From an uncultured Eubacteriales bacterium (GTDB lineage: Bacteria; Bacillota; Clostridia; Oscillospirales; Acutalibacteraceae): a stretch of 17,150 nucleotides of DNA. The notes below the pieces were generated by a model. It made no database searches and had not been told where the DNA came from. It was given only the letters and a program-made list of their open reading frames with translations. Positions 6,337-13,773 of this stretch are shown one piece after another (position 1 is the first letter of the stretch; each line of letters opens with the position of its first letter). The DNA is taken from assembly GCA_900313475.1 (NCBI GenBank), contig OMRJ01000042.1, positions 1 to 17,150 on the forward strand, given 5' to 3'. Position numbers and translations under genes: made by a program.

Positions 6337-6873
6337 TTGCCAAACGCAAAGGTTTTAGAAGAAAAGAAGGCTCAGGTCGCCGCTCTTAAAGAGAAATTCG
6401 CGGGCGCTGTCGCAGGCGTAATCGTAGATTACAAGGGTACAACGGTCGAGGACGATACCAAGCTTCGCAAGGAGCTGAGAGAAGCAGGCGTTGAGTATTC
6501 CGTCGCAAAGAACACTCTTATCCGTCTTGCTATTGACGGTACGGCGCTTGCGGCTATGGACGATATTCTTAACGGCACAACGGCTGTTGCCACAAGCAGC
6601 GCCGACTATGTTGCAGCCGCAAAGATTCTCTCCAAGTTCGCAGAGTCACACGAGAATTTTACCATTAAGTCGGGATTCCTTGACGGTGAGGTAATTTCAC
6701 TCGAAAAGATTGAGTCGCTTGCAAAGCTTCCCTCCAAGGAACAGCTCCTTACATCGGTTGCTTTCGCATTCCAGGCTCCCATGGCATCGTTCGCAAGAGC
6801 GATCAAGGCTATCGTCGACAAAAACGGCGAGGGCGAGGCTGCTCCCGCAGCAGAAGAAGCCGCAGCGGAATAA
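6337..6873 (+). CDS. rplJ: 50S ribosomal protein L10
   Basis: L10 is the base of the ribosomal stalk and carries L7/L12 dimers on its C-terminal helix. The product is 178 residues. Landmarks are PNAKVLEEKKAQV at the start, GVIVDYKGTTVEDDTKLRKE, EYSVAKNTLIRLAI, KSGFLDGEV and SLAKLPSKEQLLTSV. The tail is Ala/Glu-rich. The start is TTG at 6337, set by AGGTG at 6324-6328 and by alignment with the family N-terminus. An ATG 192 bases upstream, at 6145, is in frame but lies in the promoter and leader. The gene leads rplL by 57 bases and is controlled by the upstream leader. Confidence 0.97.
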   Translation: MPNAKVLEEKKAQVAALKEKFAGAVAGVIVDYKGTTVEDDTKLRKELREAGVEYSVAKNTLIRLAIDGTALAAMDDILNGTTAVATSSADYVAAAKILSKFAESHENFTIKSGFLDGEVISLEKIESLAKLPSKEQLLTSVAFAFQAPMASFARAIKAIVDKNGEGEAAPAAEEAAAE

Positions 6874-6930
6874 TTTACCGTGCTGCGTGTCCGTTTACAT
6901 TAAAAACTATTCATAATGGAGGATAAAAAA

Positions 6931-7311
6931 ATGGCATCCGAAAAAATTGTTGCTATTGTTGATGAAGTTGCTGCTCTCTCAGTTCTTGAGCTTGCAGAGC
7001 TGGTTAAAGAAGTTGAAGAAAGATTCGGCGTAAGCGCTGCCGCTGCAGTTGCCGTTGCCGCTCCCGCCGCAGGCGCTGCCGCTGCCGTAGAGGAGAAGAC
7101 CGAGTTTGACGTTGTTCTTGAGTCCTTTGATGCTGCATCAAAGATCAAGGTTATCAAGGTTGTCCGTGAGATTACCGGCCTCGGACTTGCAGACGCTAAA
7201 GCTGCTGTTGAAGGCGCTCCCAAAACCCTCAAAGAAGCTGTCGGCAAGGATGAAGCGGAATCCCTCAAGGCAAAGCTTGAAGAAGCAGGCGCAAAGGTCG
7301 CTCTCAAGTAA
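6931..7311 (+). CDS. rplL: 50S ribosomal protein L7/L12
   Basis: L7/L12 is the multicopy stalk protein that recruits translation GTPases. The 126 residues show the N-terminal dimerisation helices (ALSVLELAELVKEVEERFGV), the Ala/Pro/Val-rich hinge around residues 39-58, and the globular domain EKTEFDVVLESFDAASKIKV. That domain ends KVIKVVREITGLGLADAKAA and LKAKLEEAGAKVALK. The start is the ATG at 6931 with TGGAGG 8 bases upstream. The in-frame ATG at 6916 overlaps that ribosome binding site. The gene ends its operon; rpoB does not follow. Confidence 0.98.
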   Translation: MASEKIVAIVDEVAALSVLELAELVKEVEERFGVSAAAAVAVAAPAAGAAAAVEEKTEFDVVLESFDAASKIKVIKVVREITGLGLADAKAAVEGAPKTLKEAVGKDEAESLKAKLEEAGAKVALK

Positions 7312-7333
7312 TTCGGCTTACTTACAAAAAACC

Positions 7334-7379
7334 AAGGCTGTCGCACGGTGCGGCAGCCTTAATTATTGTCTTTTTTTTT
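7334..7379 (+). terminator. Strong intrinsic terminator after rplL
   Basis: A 12-bp stem (7334-7345 with 7349-7360, one G-U pair) closes a 3-base loop, and a run of nine Ts ends at 7379. It marks the end of the ribosomal block. Confidence 0.92.
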
Positions 7380-7456
7380 GATGTCTTCGTGGTTTCTTCG
7401 TTTTTTGCCGTTTGCGGCAATACGGAAAAAATGCGGCACGGGCGAAAATCAGTATT

Positions 7457-7485
7457 GCAAAAACGATACGGGTTCTGCTCCCGTA
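7457..7485 (-). terminator. Terminator of the small lipoprotein gene
   Basis: Read on the minus strand, TACGGG and CCCGTA form a 6-bp stem over 7485-7467 around a 7-base loop. TCG and five Ts follow. It begins 3 bases after the lipoprotein stop codon. Confidence 0.65.
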
Positions 7486-7488
7486 AGC

Positions 7489-7911
7489 CTAAACCGTTAA
7501 GGTGTGATAAACCGTAGTTGTGTTGTTTTTGAACGTGTAAGTGAACGAAAAACGGTAAGTCTGTCCGCTTTCGAGCGGCGCGACCTTGTAAAAATCAAGC
7601 GACGCGGTTTCGGTAAGGCTTTCTCCGCTTTTTACGGTTTTGAATGTCGGGAACATGAGTGCACCCTCTATCAGAGCCGTATATTTTCCGTCGGGTTCGA
7701 CACGGTCAACCCAGGGAACAAAGGTGAACGGAGTTTCAATATAGTGTGACGATTTGTTGTCAATATTAACTTTGACTTCGTTCTTTTCCGCATCGTATGA
7801 CCATGTTATGCGCACGTCTTCGGACTTGCCGTCGTCCTTTGCCGGCGCGCACGAGCAGAACAGTAATGTAAAGAGTGACAAAAAAAGTATACTTGACATA
7901 ATCCGTTTCAT
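7489..7911 (-). CDS. Small predicted lipoprotein with an Ig-like beta domain
   Basis: This 140-residue product begins MKRIMSSILFLSLFTLLFCSCAPAK, shown here as MKRIMSSILFLSLFTLLFCS plus CAPAK: a signal peptide ending in a lipobox-like FCSC, so it is probably anchored outside the membrane. The mature part (ITWSYDAEKNEVKVNIDN, YIETPFTFVPWVDRVEPDG, SGQTYRFSFTYTFKN) alternates polar and hydrophobic residues as in an immunoglobulin-like beta sandwich. Such domains are common in Clostridia cell-surface lipoproteins of unknown role. The start is the ATG at 7911, with GAGAGGG about 8 bases upstream; a GTG three codons earlier overlaps that site. It is a single-gene unit with its own promoter and terminator. 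Function is unknown. Confidence 0.82.
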   Translation of the reverse strand: MKRIMSSILFLSLFTLLFCSCAPAKDDGKSEDVRITWSYDAEKNEVKVNIDNKSSHYIETPFTFVPWVDRVEPDGKYTALIEGALMFPTFKTVKSGESLTETASLDFYKVAPLESGQTYRFSFTYTFKNNTTTVYHTLTV

Positions 7912-7946
7912 TACAAACACCCTCTCTTTATTTTTTTTATATAATA

Positions 7947-7955
7947 ATTATAACA
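7947..7955 (-). promoter_or_regulatory. Extended -10 element for the lipoprotein gene
   Basis: On the minus strand TGTTATAAT (7955-7947) is a perfect -10 with an extended TG. It lies about 36 bases upstream of the start codon. No good -35 box is visible, which is common for extended -10 promoters. Confidence 0.55.
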
Positions 7956-8195
7956 CAGAAAAATCCGCAGGAAAACAGTAAAACATACCAAAAAAATCAA
8001 CATGCTGTTGGCTAATATGCACAAAGATTTGATAAAACACGAATTATAATGACCGATCGACAGTGTAAAAGAAGAAAATCGCATCGTGAAAACACACGTC
8101 GAAAAACTCGTTAAAAGGGGAGCGCTTCTCTGTTGTGACAACCGCCAAAACGCACATTGAAAATTTGTGAAAAATACTGAAAATTCCGTATTTGA

Positions 8196-8224
8196 TTGCA
8201 AACGGCGGGGTGAGGTGTTATAAT
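8196..8224 (+). promoter_or_regulatory. Promoter of the ceramidase-like gene
   Basis: TTGCAA (8196-8201), a 17-base spacer and TATAAT (8219-8224) preceded by TG at 8216-8217. The start codon is 57 bases downstream. Between this and the divergent lipoprotein promoter (7956-8195) I see no supported gene or RNA. Confidence 0.7.
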
Positions 8225-8280
8225 CACACTGTATTATTCTTTCTATATTAAATTAAAGAAAACGGAGTTGAAAAATCAAT

Positions 8281-10200
8281 ATGAAAAAAACAGCAAAGTC
8301 ATTTATTGCGCTTGTGCTCTCGCTGTGTCTTGCGTTTTCGTGCGCTGTTCCCGTTTTTGCGGCGCCTGCGGCATCGAACGCAAATATTACGGTTGCCGAA
8401 GCGACGGCGGACAAGCTCGGCACCTCCGCAGTAAAAGCCGTCGGCGCGGTTGCGGATAAGCTCGGCAAGATCGGCTGCGATCTGCCCGACATCGGCGATG
8501 AATCCTCAAAGACGGATTTTGCGACAGCAGTTAAAAAACTGTTTGCGAAATTTGTAAATATGCTGAGCAATTTCCTGATTAATTTTGCGGTTGCCGGCGT
8601 TCTCAAAACGGTTATCCCCGACGCGAACACCGTCGAGAGACTTGAGAATTTCAATCTCGACAGCTATGAGGGCTTTCTGCCCGGCATGGAGACTTTTATC
8701 GACGAGCCGACCGCAAACGCGTTCTGGAGCCTCGGCTATTCCCGCAAATCCGTAATGCCCGCCAACTTCGGCGAAAAGTCCTATGCAAAGGGCGCATATC
8801 TTCCCTATATTTTCGGTAATCAAATGTATAAGGACGACGACCTTGTCGACGAGGAATTGAGAGTCCGCACCGTTGTTATGAACGACGGTTCCGGCAGAGG
8901 AAACGTTGCGTTCTGCGCGCTTGACGCGATGGGACTTTGCAATGCCGACGTCAGAAAGATCCGTATTGCTCTCGATGAGTTTGCAAAGGCGAACAACATT
9001 GTCAGTATCAACGTTTCCTGCACTCACATCCACACCGGCATTGATTCGCAGGGCGTTTGGACGGATCCCGCGGGCGACCTGTTCCATAATACAATCAGAA
9101 AGAACGAGCCCGTTAAGACCGGCGTCGATCCCGATTTTCTCGAAGCGGTCATCAACGGCTGCAAGGAGTCCGTCATTGAAGCGTTCAACGGCATGACGGG
9201 CGGCAGGCTCATGTATTCAAAGATAGATATTTCCGAATATCTCCGCGACCGCACAGCTCCCAAGAGCTATGACGAGAATCTCTACAAGCTTGCGTTTGTT
9301 CCGTTTGATTCCTCCGTTGCTCCTACGATAATCGCAACCTTCGGCTGCCATCCCGAATCCTCAAGCTACGACTGGAATAAGGGCGAGGGAACGAAGTATG
9401 ACGAGAAGTTTTCCGCAGACTTTGTATGGTACATCGAAAAGCTTCTCAATTCACAGGGTTATAATTTCATTTATCTTCAGGGCAATGTCAGCACCACAAC
9501 CTCGTCCAGAGGTCTTTCGGGTGACGGAATATCGGGTAATGCGCATTACTCCGCTATCCGTTACGGATATGAGATAGGTTACATTCTCCTCGGCATGGAG
9601 CTGGACGAAGCCGGCAGAATCGCGCTCAACGAAGCGGCGGGCGATAAGCTTGACGTTAAAAATCAATCCGGCCGCGACACCTATACAATTTGGTATGACG
9701 GTCTTCCCACAGTTACCGCTGAGGAGGTTAAGCCCGTGCTCAACGTTGCAAACCGCGCGTTTGTTGTTGAGATTTCAAACAATGCAATTGCAATTATCGG
9801 TAAAACATCCATTTCCGATAACTTCGTACTTCGTGACAGGCTCGGCAGAGTTTACACCGTTTCCGAGGTCGGCTACATGGAGATAGGCGATGTGCTTAAG
9901 GTTTACATGAGTCCCGGTGAGACATTTACGGAGCTTCTTAAGGGCGGCTACGGTGCCGACGGCTTTGAATTTAAGCCTTTGAGAGAAGAATTCGGCGAAA
10001 ATGTCATTATAATGGATCTCATGAACGATGCCGCAGGTTATGTCGCAAATCCCAGGAACTTTGTTATGGCAGGAATCCAGTACAACCCCGAAACCGGTAA
10101 ATACGAAGGTGACACATGGTGCCTCATCTCTTACGGAAAGAATGCCGCAAGCGATTTCATCGGCAATTTCCGTGAGCTTGTCAAAAGCAAAAGAGGATAA
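8281..10200 (+). CDS. Secreted neutral/alkaline ceramidase-like protein
   Basis: This 639-residue exported protein has a classical signal peptide, MKKTAKSFIALVLSLCLAFS followed by CAVPVFAAP, with likely cleavage after FAA near residue 28. Residues 145-420 look like the neutral ceramidase N-terminal domain, which binds zinc and hydrolyses N-acyl sphingosines. VSCTHIHTG (245-253) matches the family's THTHSG zinc site and FGCHPES (354-360) its second histidine. IYLQGNVSTTTSS (397-409) sits where the catalytic GN-x-S segment is expected. An N-terminal stretch (30-130) with a hydrophobic patch near 93-108 is extra. The putative ribosome site GGAG is 13 bases from the ATG, rather far. The gene stands alone with its own promoter and terminator. 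The fold is likely; ceramide as substrate is inferred. Confidence 0.82.
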   Translation: MKKTAKSFIALVLSLCLAFSCAVPVFAAPAASNANITVAEATADKLGTSAVKAVGAVADKLGKIGCDLPDIGDESSKTDFATAVKKLFAKFVNMLSNFLINFAVAGVLKTVIPDANTVERLENFNLDSYEGFLPGMETFIDEPTANAFWSLGYSRKSVMPANFGEKSYAKGAYLPYIFGNQMYKDDDLVDEELRVRTVVMNDGSGRGNVAFCALDAMGLCNADVRKIRIALDEFAKANNIVSINVSCTHIHTGIDSQGVWTDPAGDLFHNTIRKNEPVKTGVDPDFLEAVINGCKESVIEAFNGMTGGRLMYSKIDISEYLRDRTAPKSYDENLYKLAFVPFDSSVAPTIIATFGCHPESSSYDWNKGEGTKYDEKFSADFVWYIEKLLNSQGYNFIYLQGNVSTTTSSRGLSGDGISGNAHYSAIRYGYEIGYILLGMELDEAGRIALNEAAGDKLDVKNQSGRDTYTIWYDGLPTVTAEEVKPVLNVANRAFVVEISNNAIAIIGKTSISDNFVLRDRLGRVYTVSEVGYMEIGDVLKVYMSPGETFTELLKGGYGADGFEFKPLREEFGENVIIMDLMNDAAGYVANPRNFVMAGIQYNPETGKYEGDTWCLISYGKNAASDFIGNFRELVKSKRG

Positions 10201-10252
10201 AAATTAACCTACGGGTGCGTCGCATTCGGCGCAGCCCCGAAGACAAACAGAC

Positions 10253-10298
10253 AGACTGTATTTCACATTATATGCCTTGTGAAATACAGTCTTTTTTT
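10253..10298 (+). terminator. Strong terminator after the ceramidase-like gene
   Basis: A perfect 15-bp stem (10253-10267 with 10278-10292) surrounds a 10-base loop and is followed by seven Ts ending at 10298. Confidence 0.92.
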
Positions 10299-10301
10299 GC
10301 A

Positions 10302-10326
10302 TAAAAAAGATTGTTATTTTCAATCT
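10302..10326 (-). terminator. Weak terminator of the minus-strand radical-SAM operon
   Basis: On the minus strand AGATTG (10326-10321) pairs with CAATCT (10313-10308), and a run of Ts follows (As at 10303-10308 on the plus strand). The stem is only 6 bp and lies about 55 bases beyond the last stop codon. It makes a convergent pair with the preceding terminator. Confidence 0.5.
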
Positions 10327-10381
10327 GCGACGGTTTATTGATATTCCGTAAAAACCGCTCAAAAAAAGATATTTTAACAGA

Positions 10382-11251
10382 CTATTTTAAACCGAGACGT
10401 TGATGTACGGCGTTCAGGACATGTTTTTTGTCTGCGCTCCACATCGGCGCTGCAAGTGTGCGCTTGCTGCCGTCACCCGTCAGGCGATGTACCGTCGCAT
10501 TATCGGGAATAATGGGTACAAGAAGTGCAAGAATATCAAGATATTCATCAAGTGTAAGAGTCGAAATCTCGCCGCGCTTCCAGTTTTCATACAGGTCGGA
10601 ATCGGTAAGCACATGAAGAAGCTGGAGCTTCACGCCGTTCACGCCGCAGTCGAGCATATAGCGGAGCGTGTTTTCCATGTCTTCGGGCGTTTCGTTCGGC
10701 AACCCGATTATCATGTGTGCAATGACGTAGATCCCGCAGGCCGTGAGCCGTCGGACGGCGTCGCGAAAGACTTCGTTGCCGTATCCGCGTCTGATAAATT
10801 CTGCGCTTTCGGGCTTTGACGTCTGAAATCCCAGCTCGACCCACACGGGCTTTATGCCGTTCAATTCCTTGAGCAATGCAACCGTTTCATTCGGCAGACA
10901 GTCGGGGCGGGTGGCTATCGAAAGCACATCAATATCATCTCTCTGCACGACGGGCAGAAACCTGCGCCGAAGCTCGTCGGTCGGCGCATAGGTGTTCGTG
11001 TAGCTTTGAAAATAGGCGATATATCCGCCGTTTTTGTTCTTCTTTTCAATACGTTTTTTCGCCCGTTGAAGCTGTGCGTCGATGTCGCTGCCGCCTTCGG
11101 CAAATTCACCGGAGCCGCCGCGCGAACAGAAAATACAGCCGCCCGTGCCGAGTGTGCCGTCACGGTTTGGGCATGTGAAGCCGCCGTCAAGTGCGAGCTT
11201 ATAGAGTTTTTTACCGTATGTTTTGCGGCAGTATTCGTCAACAGTCAGCAT
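10382..11251 (-). CDS. TIGR01212/YhcC-like radical-SAM protein
   Basis: This is a 289-residue iron-sulfur protein of the radical SAM superfamily. The cluster cysteines are C27, C39 and C42 in CPNRDGTLGTGGCIFC, the spaced CX11CX2C pattern typical of the TIGR01212 (YhcC) group. Other family blocks are YFQSYTNTYAP, SIATRPDCLP, VWVELGFQT, HMIIGLPNETPEDM and LLHVLTDSDLYENW. The biochemical role of this group is not well defined. The start is the ATG at 11251 with CAGGAG 8 bases upstream. The longer TTG form at 11269 lies inside the previous gene. Only 2 bases separate it from the preceding pflX-like gene, so the two are translationally coupled. Family assignment is firm; substrate unknown. Confidence 0.9.
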   Translation of the reverse strand: MLTVDEYCRKTYGKKLYKLALDGGFTCPNRDGTLGTGGCIFCSRGGSGEFAEGGSDIDAQLQRAKKRIEKKNKNGGYIAYFQSYTNTYAPTDELRRRFLPVVQRDDIDVLSIATRPDCLPNETVALLKELNGIKPVWVELGFQTSKPESAEFIRRGYGNEVFRDAVRRLTACGIYVIAHMIIGLPNETPEDMENTLRYMLDCGVNGVKLQLLHVLTDSDLYENWKRGEISTLTLDEYLDILALLVPIIPDNATVHRLTGDGSKRTLAAPMWSADKKHVLNAVHQRLGLK

Positions 11252-11253
11252 AG

Positions 11254-12150
11254 TTACACTCCTGAGCAATCAAAATCGGGAGTGTATTCCGCTTCGGCGC
11301 TTGACAGCTCCTGAACAAAACCGTTGTCCCAACCGAGCAGATACAAATATCCTACTGCCTCGTCATATTCTTCGCGCGTGAGCCGACGGTTCAGAGATTC
11401 AATATCAAGCGCGGTTTCGGGCGGCGTGTATTGGCTCATAAGACTTATCATAATGTCGTCCCGTGCAAACATATCCGTCAATATATCAAGACAGCCGAGC
11501 GTATTTTCGATGAAACCGGGCAAAACAAGGTGACGGACGATAACGCCTCGTCTCATCATACCGTCATCGTCAAGAATAAATTTTCCCGTCTGGCGGAACA
11601 TCTCCCCGATTGCGGACAACGCCGTCTGCGGATAGTCCGCCGCGTCGGAAAGCCGCCGCGCAAGCGTGCCGTCGGAATACTTGAAATCGGGCAGGTAGAT
11701 GTCAACAAGCCCGTCGAGCAGCTTAAGCGTCTCCGCTTTTTCATAGCCGCTTGAATTCCATACGACGGGAATCGGCGGTTTTTCTTCTTTCAGTGCGGCG
11801 GCGATAATGTCGGTGTAGTGCGTGGGTGTGACAAGATCTATTGTGTCCGCCCCCTGCCACACAAGCTCGTCGATTATCTCACGCAGGCGCTTGACCGTTA
11901 TCTCTTTACCGTCGCAATTGCGGCTTATTTTTATGTTTTGGCAGAATTTGCAGCGCAGATTGCAGCCGCTGAAAAAGATTGCACCCGCACCGCCCGTCGA
12001 GCAGATGCACGGCTCCTCCCAAAAATGAAGTCCCGCGCGTGCCGCTTTAAGCTTAGACCCGACGCCGCAAAAGCCCGTCGCCGTTTTTCTGTTGACTCCG
12101 CAGCCGCGCGGACATAAATTGCACCGATCCACACCGAATCCCCGTTTCAT
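11254..12150 (-). CDS. PflX-like radical-SAM protein (pyruvate formate-lyase activase family)
   Basis: This 298-residue protein belongs to the COG1313/PflX group, distant relatives of pyruvate formate-lyase activating enzyme. The radical SAM cluster motif CX3CX2C is C63, C67 and C70 in SGCNLRCKFCQN. Extra N-terminal cysteines lie at C10, C13 and C17 (RCNLCPRGCGVNR) and C28. DLVTPTHYTDII, VWNSSGYE, DIYLPDFKY and RHLVLPGFIENT are family blocks. The ATG at 12150 lacks a clear ribosome site. A GTG at 12132 preceded by GGGGA is an alternative start that would still contain all cysteines. The target protein is unknown; no glycyl radical enzyme lies in the window. It is coupled to the second radical-SAM gene downstream. 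Confidence 0.88.
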   Translation of the reverse strand: MKRGFGVDRCNLCPRGCGVNRKTATGFCGVGSKLKAARAGLHFWEEPCICSTGGAGAIFFSGCNLRCKFCQNIKISRNCDGKEITVKRLREIIDELVWQGADTIDLVTPTHYTDIIAAALKEEKPPIPVVWNSSGYEKAETLKLLDGLVDIYLPDFKYSDGTLARRLSDAADYPQTALSAIGEMFRQTGKFILDDDGMMRRGVIVRHLVLPGFIENTLGCLDILTDMFARDDIMISLMSQYTPPETALDIESLNRRLTREEYDEAVGYLYLLGWDNGFVQELSSAEAEYTPDFDCSGV

Positions 12151-12191
12151 AACAGCTTGTGTAAATGCTGTCCGTAAACAGCTCTTATATA

Positions 12192-12242
12192 ACGGAATCC
12201 CGCAGTGAGTTTGCGTTCCGTTTTGCGTCTGTTTAATGACGC
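12192..12242 (-). other. Inverted repeats between the SBP and PflX-like genes
   Basis: Within the 96-base gap, GCGTC/GACGC pair across 12225-12242 and ACGGAA/TTCCGT pair across 12192-12221, with inner bases CGCA/TGCG also complementary. There is no T-tract, so this is not a standard terminator. It may be an RNA-processing or partial attenuation element. Confidence 0.3.
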
Positions 12243-12246
12243 AAGG

Positions 12247-13773
12247 CTATATTTTCCATTTGTCGATTGAGCCGAAAAGGTTGTCTTCGGTAACCTCGAC
12301 CGTGCCGCCGACCGTGCGGGAATAGCAAAATTGACCGTTGCGGAAGCACAGCGGAATAAACGGAACGCTCTCGTTAAACGACCTTATAAACGCGTCAAGG
12401 CTTTCCGCTCCGGACATATATGAAAAATATCTTGAACGCACCGCCGCGTCCGCAGCTATTCCGTATGATACGCTGCCGCCATCATCGAAAAAACAGCTCA
12501 GATCCATATTCTTTGTCAGCTTGACTTCGCCGAGATAGAGGTCATAGTCGCCGTTTGCAAGCGCGGTTTCGTAGGCGTCCTTTTCAAGCTTTGACGTTTC
12601 AAGCGTGATGTTCACTTTCTTCAGATTTTCGGCGAGAAGTGACGCCGTGTTGCGCGTAAAGGAGCCTGTGTCGGTGTAGATAAGCTTCAGCGTAAGCGGA
12701 TTGCCGTCTGCACCGTAGCCGAGCGTTTTCAGCAGTGCATTTGCCGCCGTTTCGTCGCTGTCGGACGCCGTGTATATCTGTTCCTTTGAGTTGATAATAT
12801 TTGTCCACGCCGTGTTCAACGGAATTTCCGTTATGCGTGCGTGATTCATAAAAGCATTTTCAACAATGCGCTGTCTGTTGCACGCCATCGAAAGCGCTTT
12901 CCGCATGTCGGCGGTGTTGAGGGGAAATTCGGCAGAGTTCACCCCGATAAACACAAGGTCATTGAGGTAAACCTCGTTGACACTCGAATATGTACGTTTT
13001 GCGGAGCCTTCCGACAGATCGGTGAAAAAGCAGTCTATTTCGCCGATGTCCAAAAGGTGCATGAGAGACTCCGAAACCGTCACATTATACAGCCGAACCG
13101 TGCCGATTTTCGGAATTTCTCCGCCGTATTTCATGTTGCACACGAGGTTAGTGCGCAGCTCGCCTTTTTGATAGACGTATCTGCCCGCGCCGATCGGAAG
13201 CGATTCCTCCGTCTCGGCGGTGCCGTTTTTCACAATCGGGAAGGTGAGAATTGAAAGAACGTTCACATCCGCCCGCGTAAGCGTAAAGTTTAAATCAAAA
13301 CGACCGTTTGAATCGCAGCTTTCAACATTTTTGAGCGATTGTGCATACACGGGCGACGGTTTTGCCTTCGCAAATGAATATAAAACATCCGCAGCCGTCA
13401 GTTCGGTGCCGTCGGAAAAGAAAATTCCTTCCGTAAGCGTCACCGAAACGGTTTTTCCCTGAACGGAGCTTGTTTTTGCGAGGTCGGCAACGGGCATAAA
13501 TCCCGCGTCGGTTACATAGAGAGAGCGAAAAACGAGAGATGTCAGCGACGAGTTCAGCAGCGATTTCGTCACAAAGGGGTTGAGCGAATCGAGCGTGGTA
13601 TACGGAACGGTGAGCACTCCCGCGGGAACGTTGCGTTCCGTTACCTCCGCCGCTTCGGATGTTGTCGTTTCGTCTGATCCGCGTTTTATTTTACATGACG
13701 AGAAAATAATCGCAAAAAATGCAAATGCTGTCGCCAAAGCCGCCAGTTTGAGAAAAAAGTTATTTGATCTCAT
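12247..13773 (-). CDS. Family-5 solute-binding lipoprotein (ABC transporter type, no permease nearby)
   Basis: This 508-residue extracellular lipoprotein resembles oligopeptide/dipeptide-binding proteins (SBP_bac_5). The N-terminus has a hydrophobic signal and lipobox FSSC with Cys27 as the anchor. A Ser/Thr/Glu-rich linker follows (DETTTSEAAEVTE). Family features are PYTTLDSLNPFVTKSLLNSS, LVFRSLYVTDAGFMPVADLA, VTLTEGIFFSDGTELTAADV, MRKALSMACNRQRIVENAF and a C-terminal FNESVPFIPLCFRNG. The ATG at 13773 overlaps the end of ymdB by 14 bases, so translation is coupled. No permease or ATPase gene is present, so it may serve a distant transporter or act as a sensor. Fold is confident; ligand unknown. 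Confidence 0.87.
   Translation of the reverse strand: MRSNNFFLKLAALATAFAFFAIIFSSCKIKRGSDETTTSEAAEVTERNVPAGVLTVPYTTLDSLNPFVTKSLLNSSLTSLVFRSLYVTDAGFMPVADLAKTSSVQGKTVSVTLTEGIFFSDGTELTAADVLYSFAKAKPSPVYAQSLKNVESCDSNGRFDLNFTLTRADVNVLSILTFPIVKNGTAETEESLPIGAGRYVYQKGELRTNLVCNMKYGGEIPKIGTVRLYNVTVSESLMHLLDIGEIDCFFTDLSEGSAKRTYSSVNEVYLNDLVFIGVNSAEFPLNTADMRKALSMACNRQRIVENAFMNHARITEIPLNTAWTNIINSKEQIYTASDSDETAANALLKTLGYGADGNPLTLKLIYTDTGSFTRNTASLLAENLKKVNITLETSKLEKDAYETALANGDYDLYLGEVKLTKNMDLSCFFDDGGSVSYGIAADAAVRSRYFSYMSGAESLDAFIRSFNESVPFIPLCFRNGQFCYSRTVGGTVEVTEDNLFGSIDKWKI

Noticed and set aside
8049..8114. 21-codon basic ORF in the gap before the ceramidase-like gene
   Set aside because: No ribosome site; it directly follows a chance TATAAT; nothing supports translation.
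8040..8200. CRISPR-like or phage attachment repeats
   Set aside because: No regularly spaced direct repeats were seen here or elsewhere in the window.
7911..8201. Minus-strand 96-residue frame across the intergenic gap
   Set aside because: No ribosome site, composition typical of a chance frame, and it would run through the divergent promoters.
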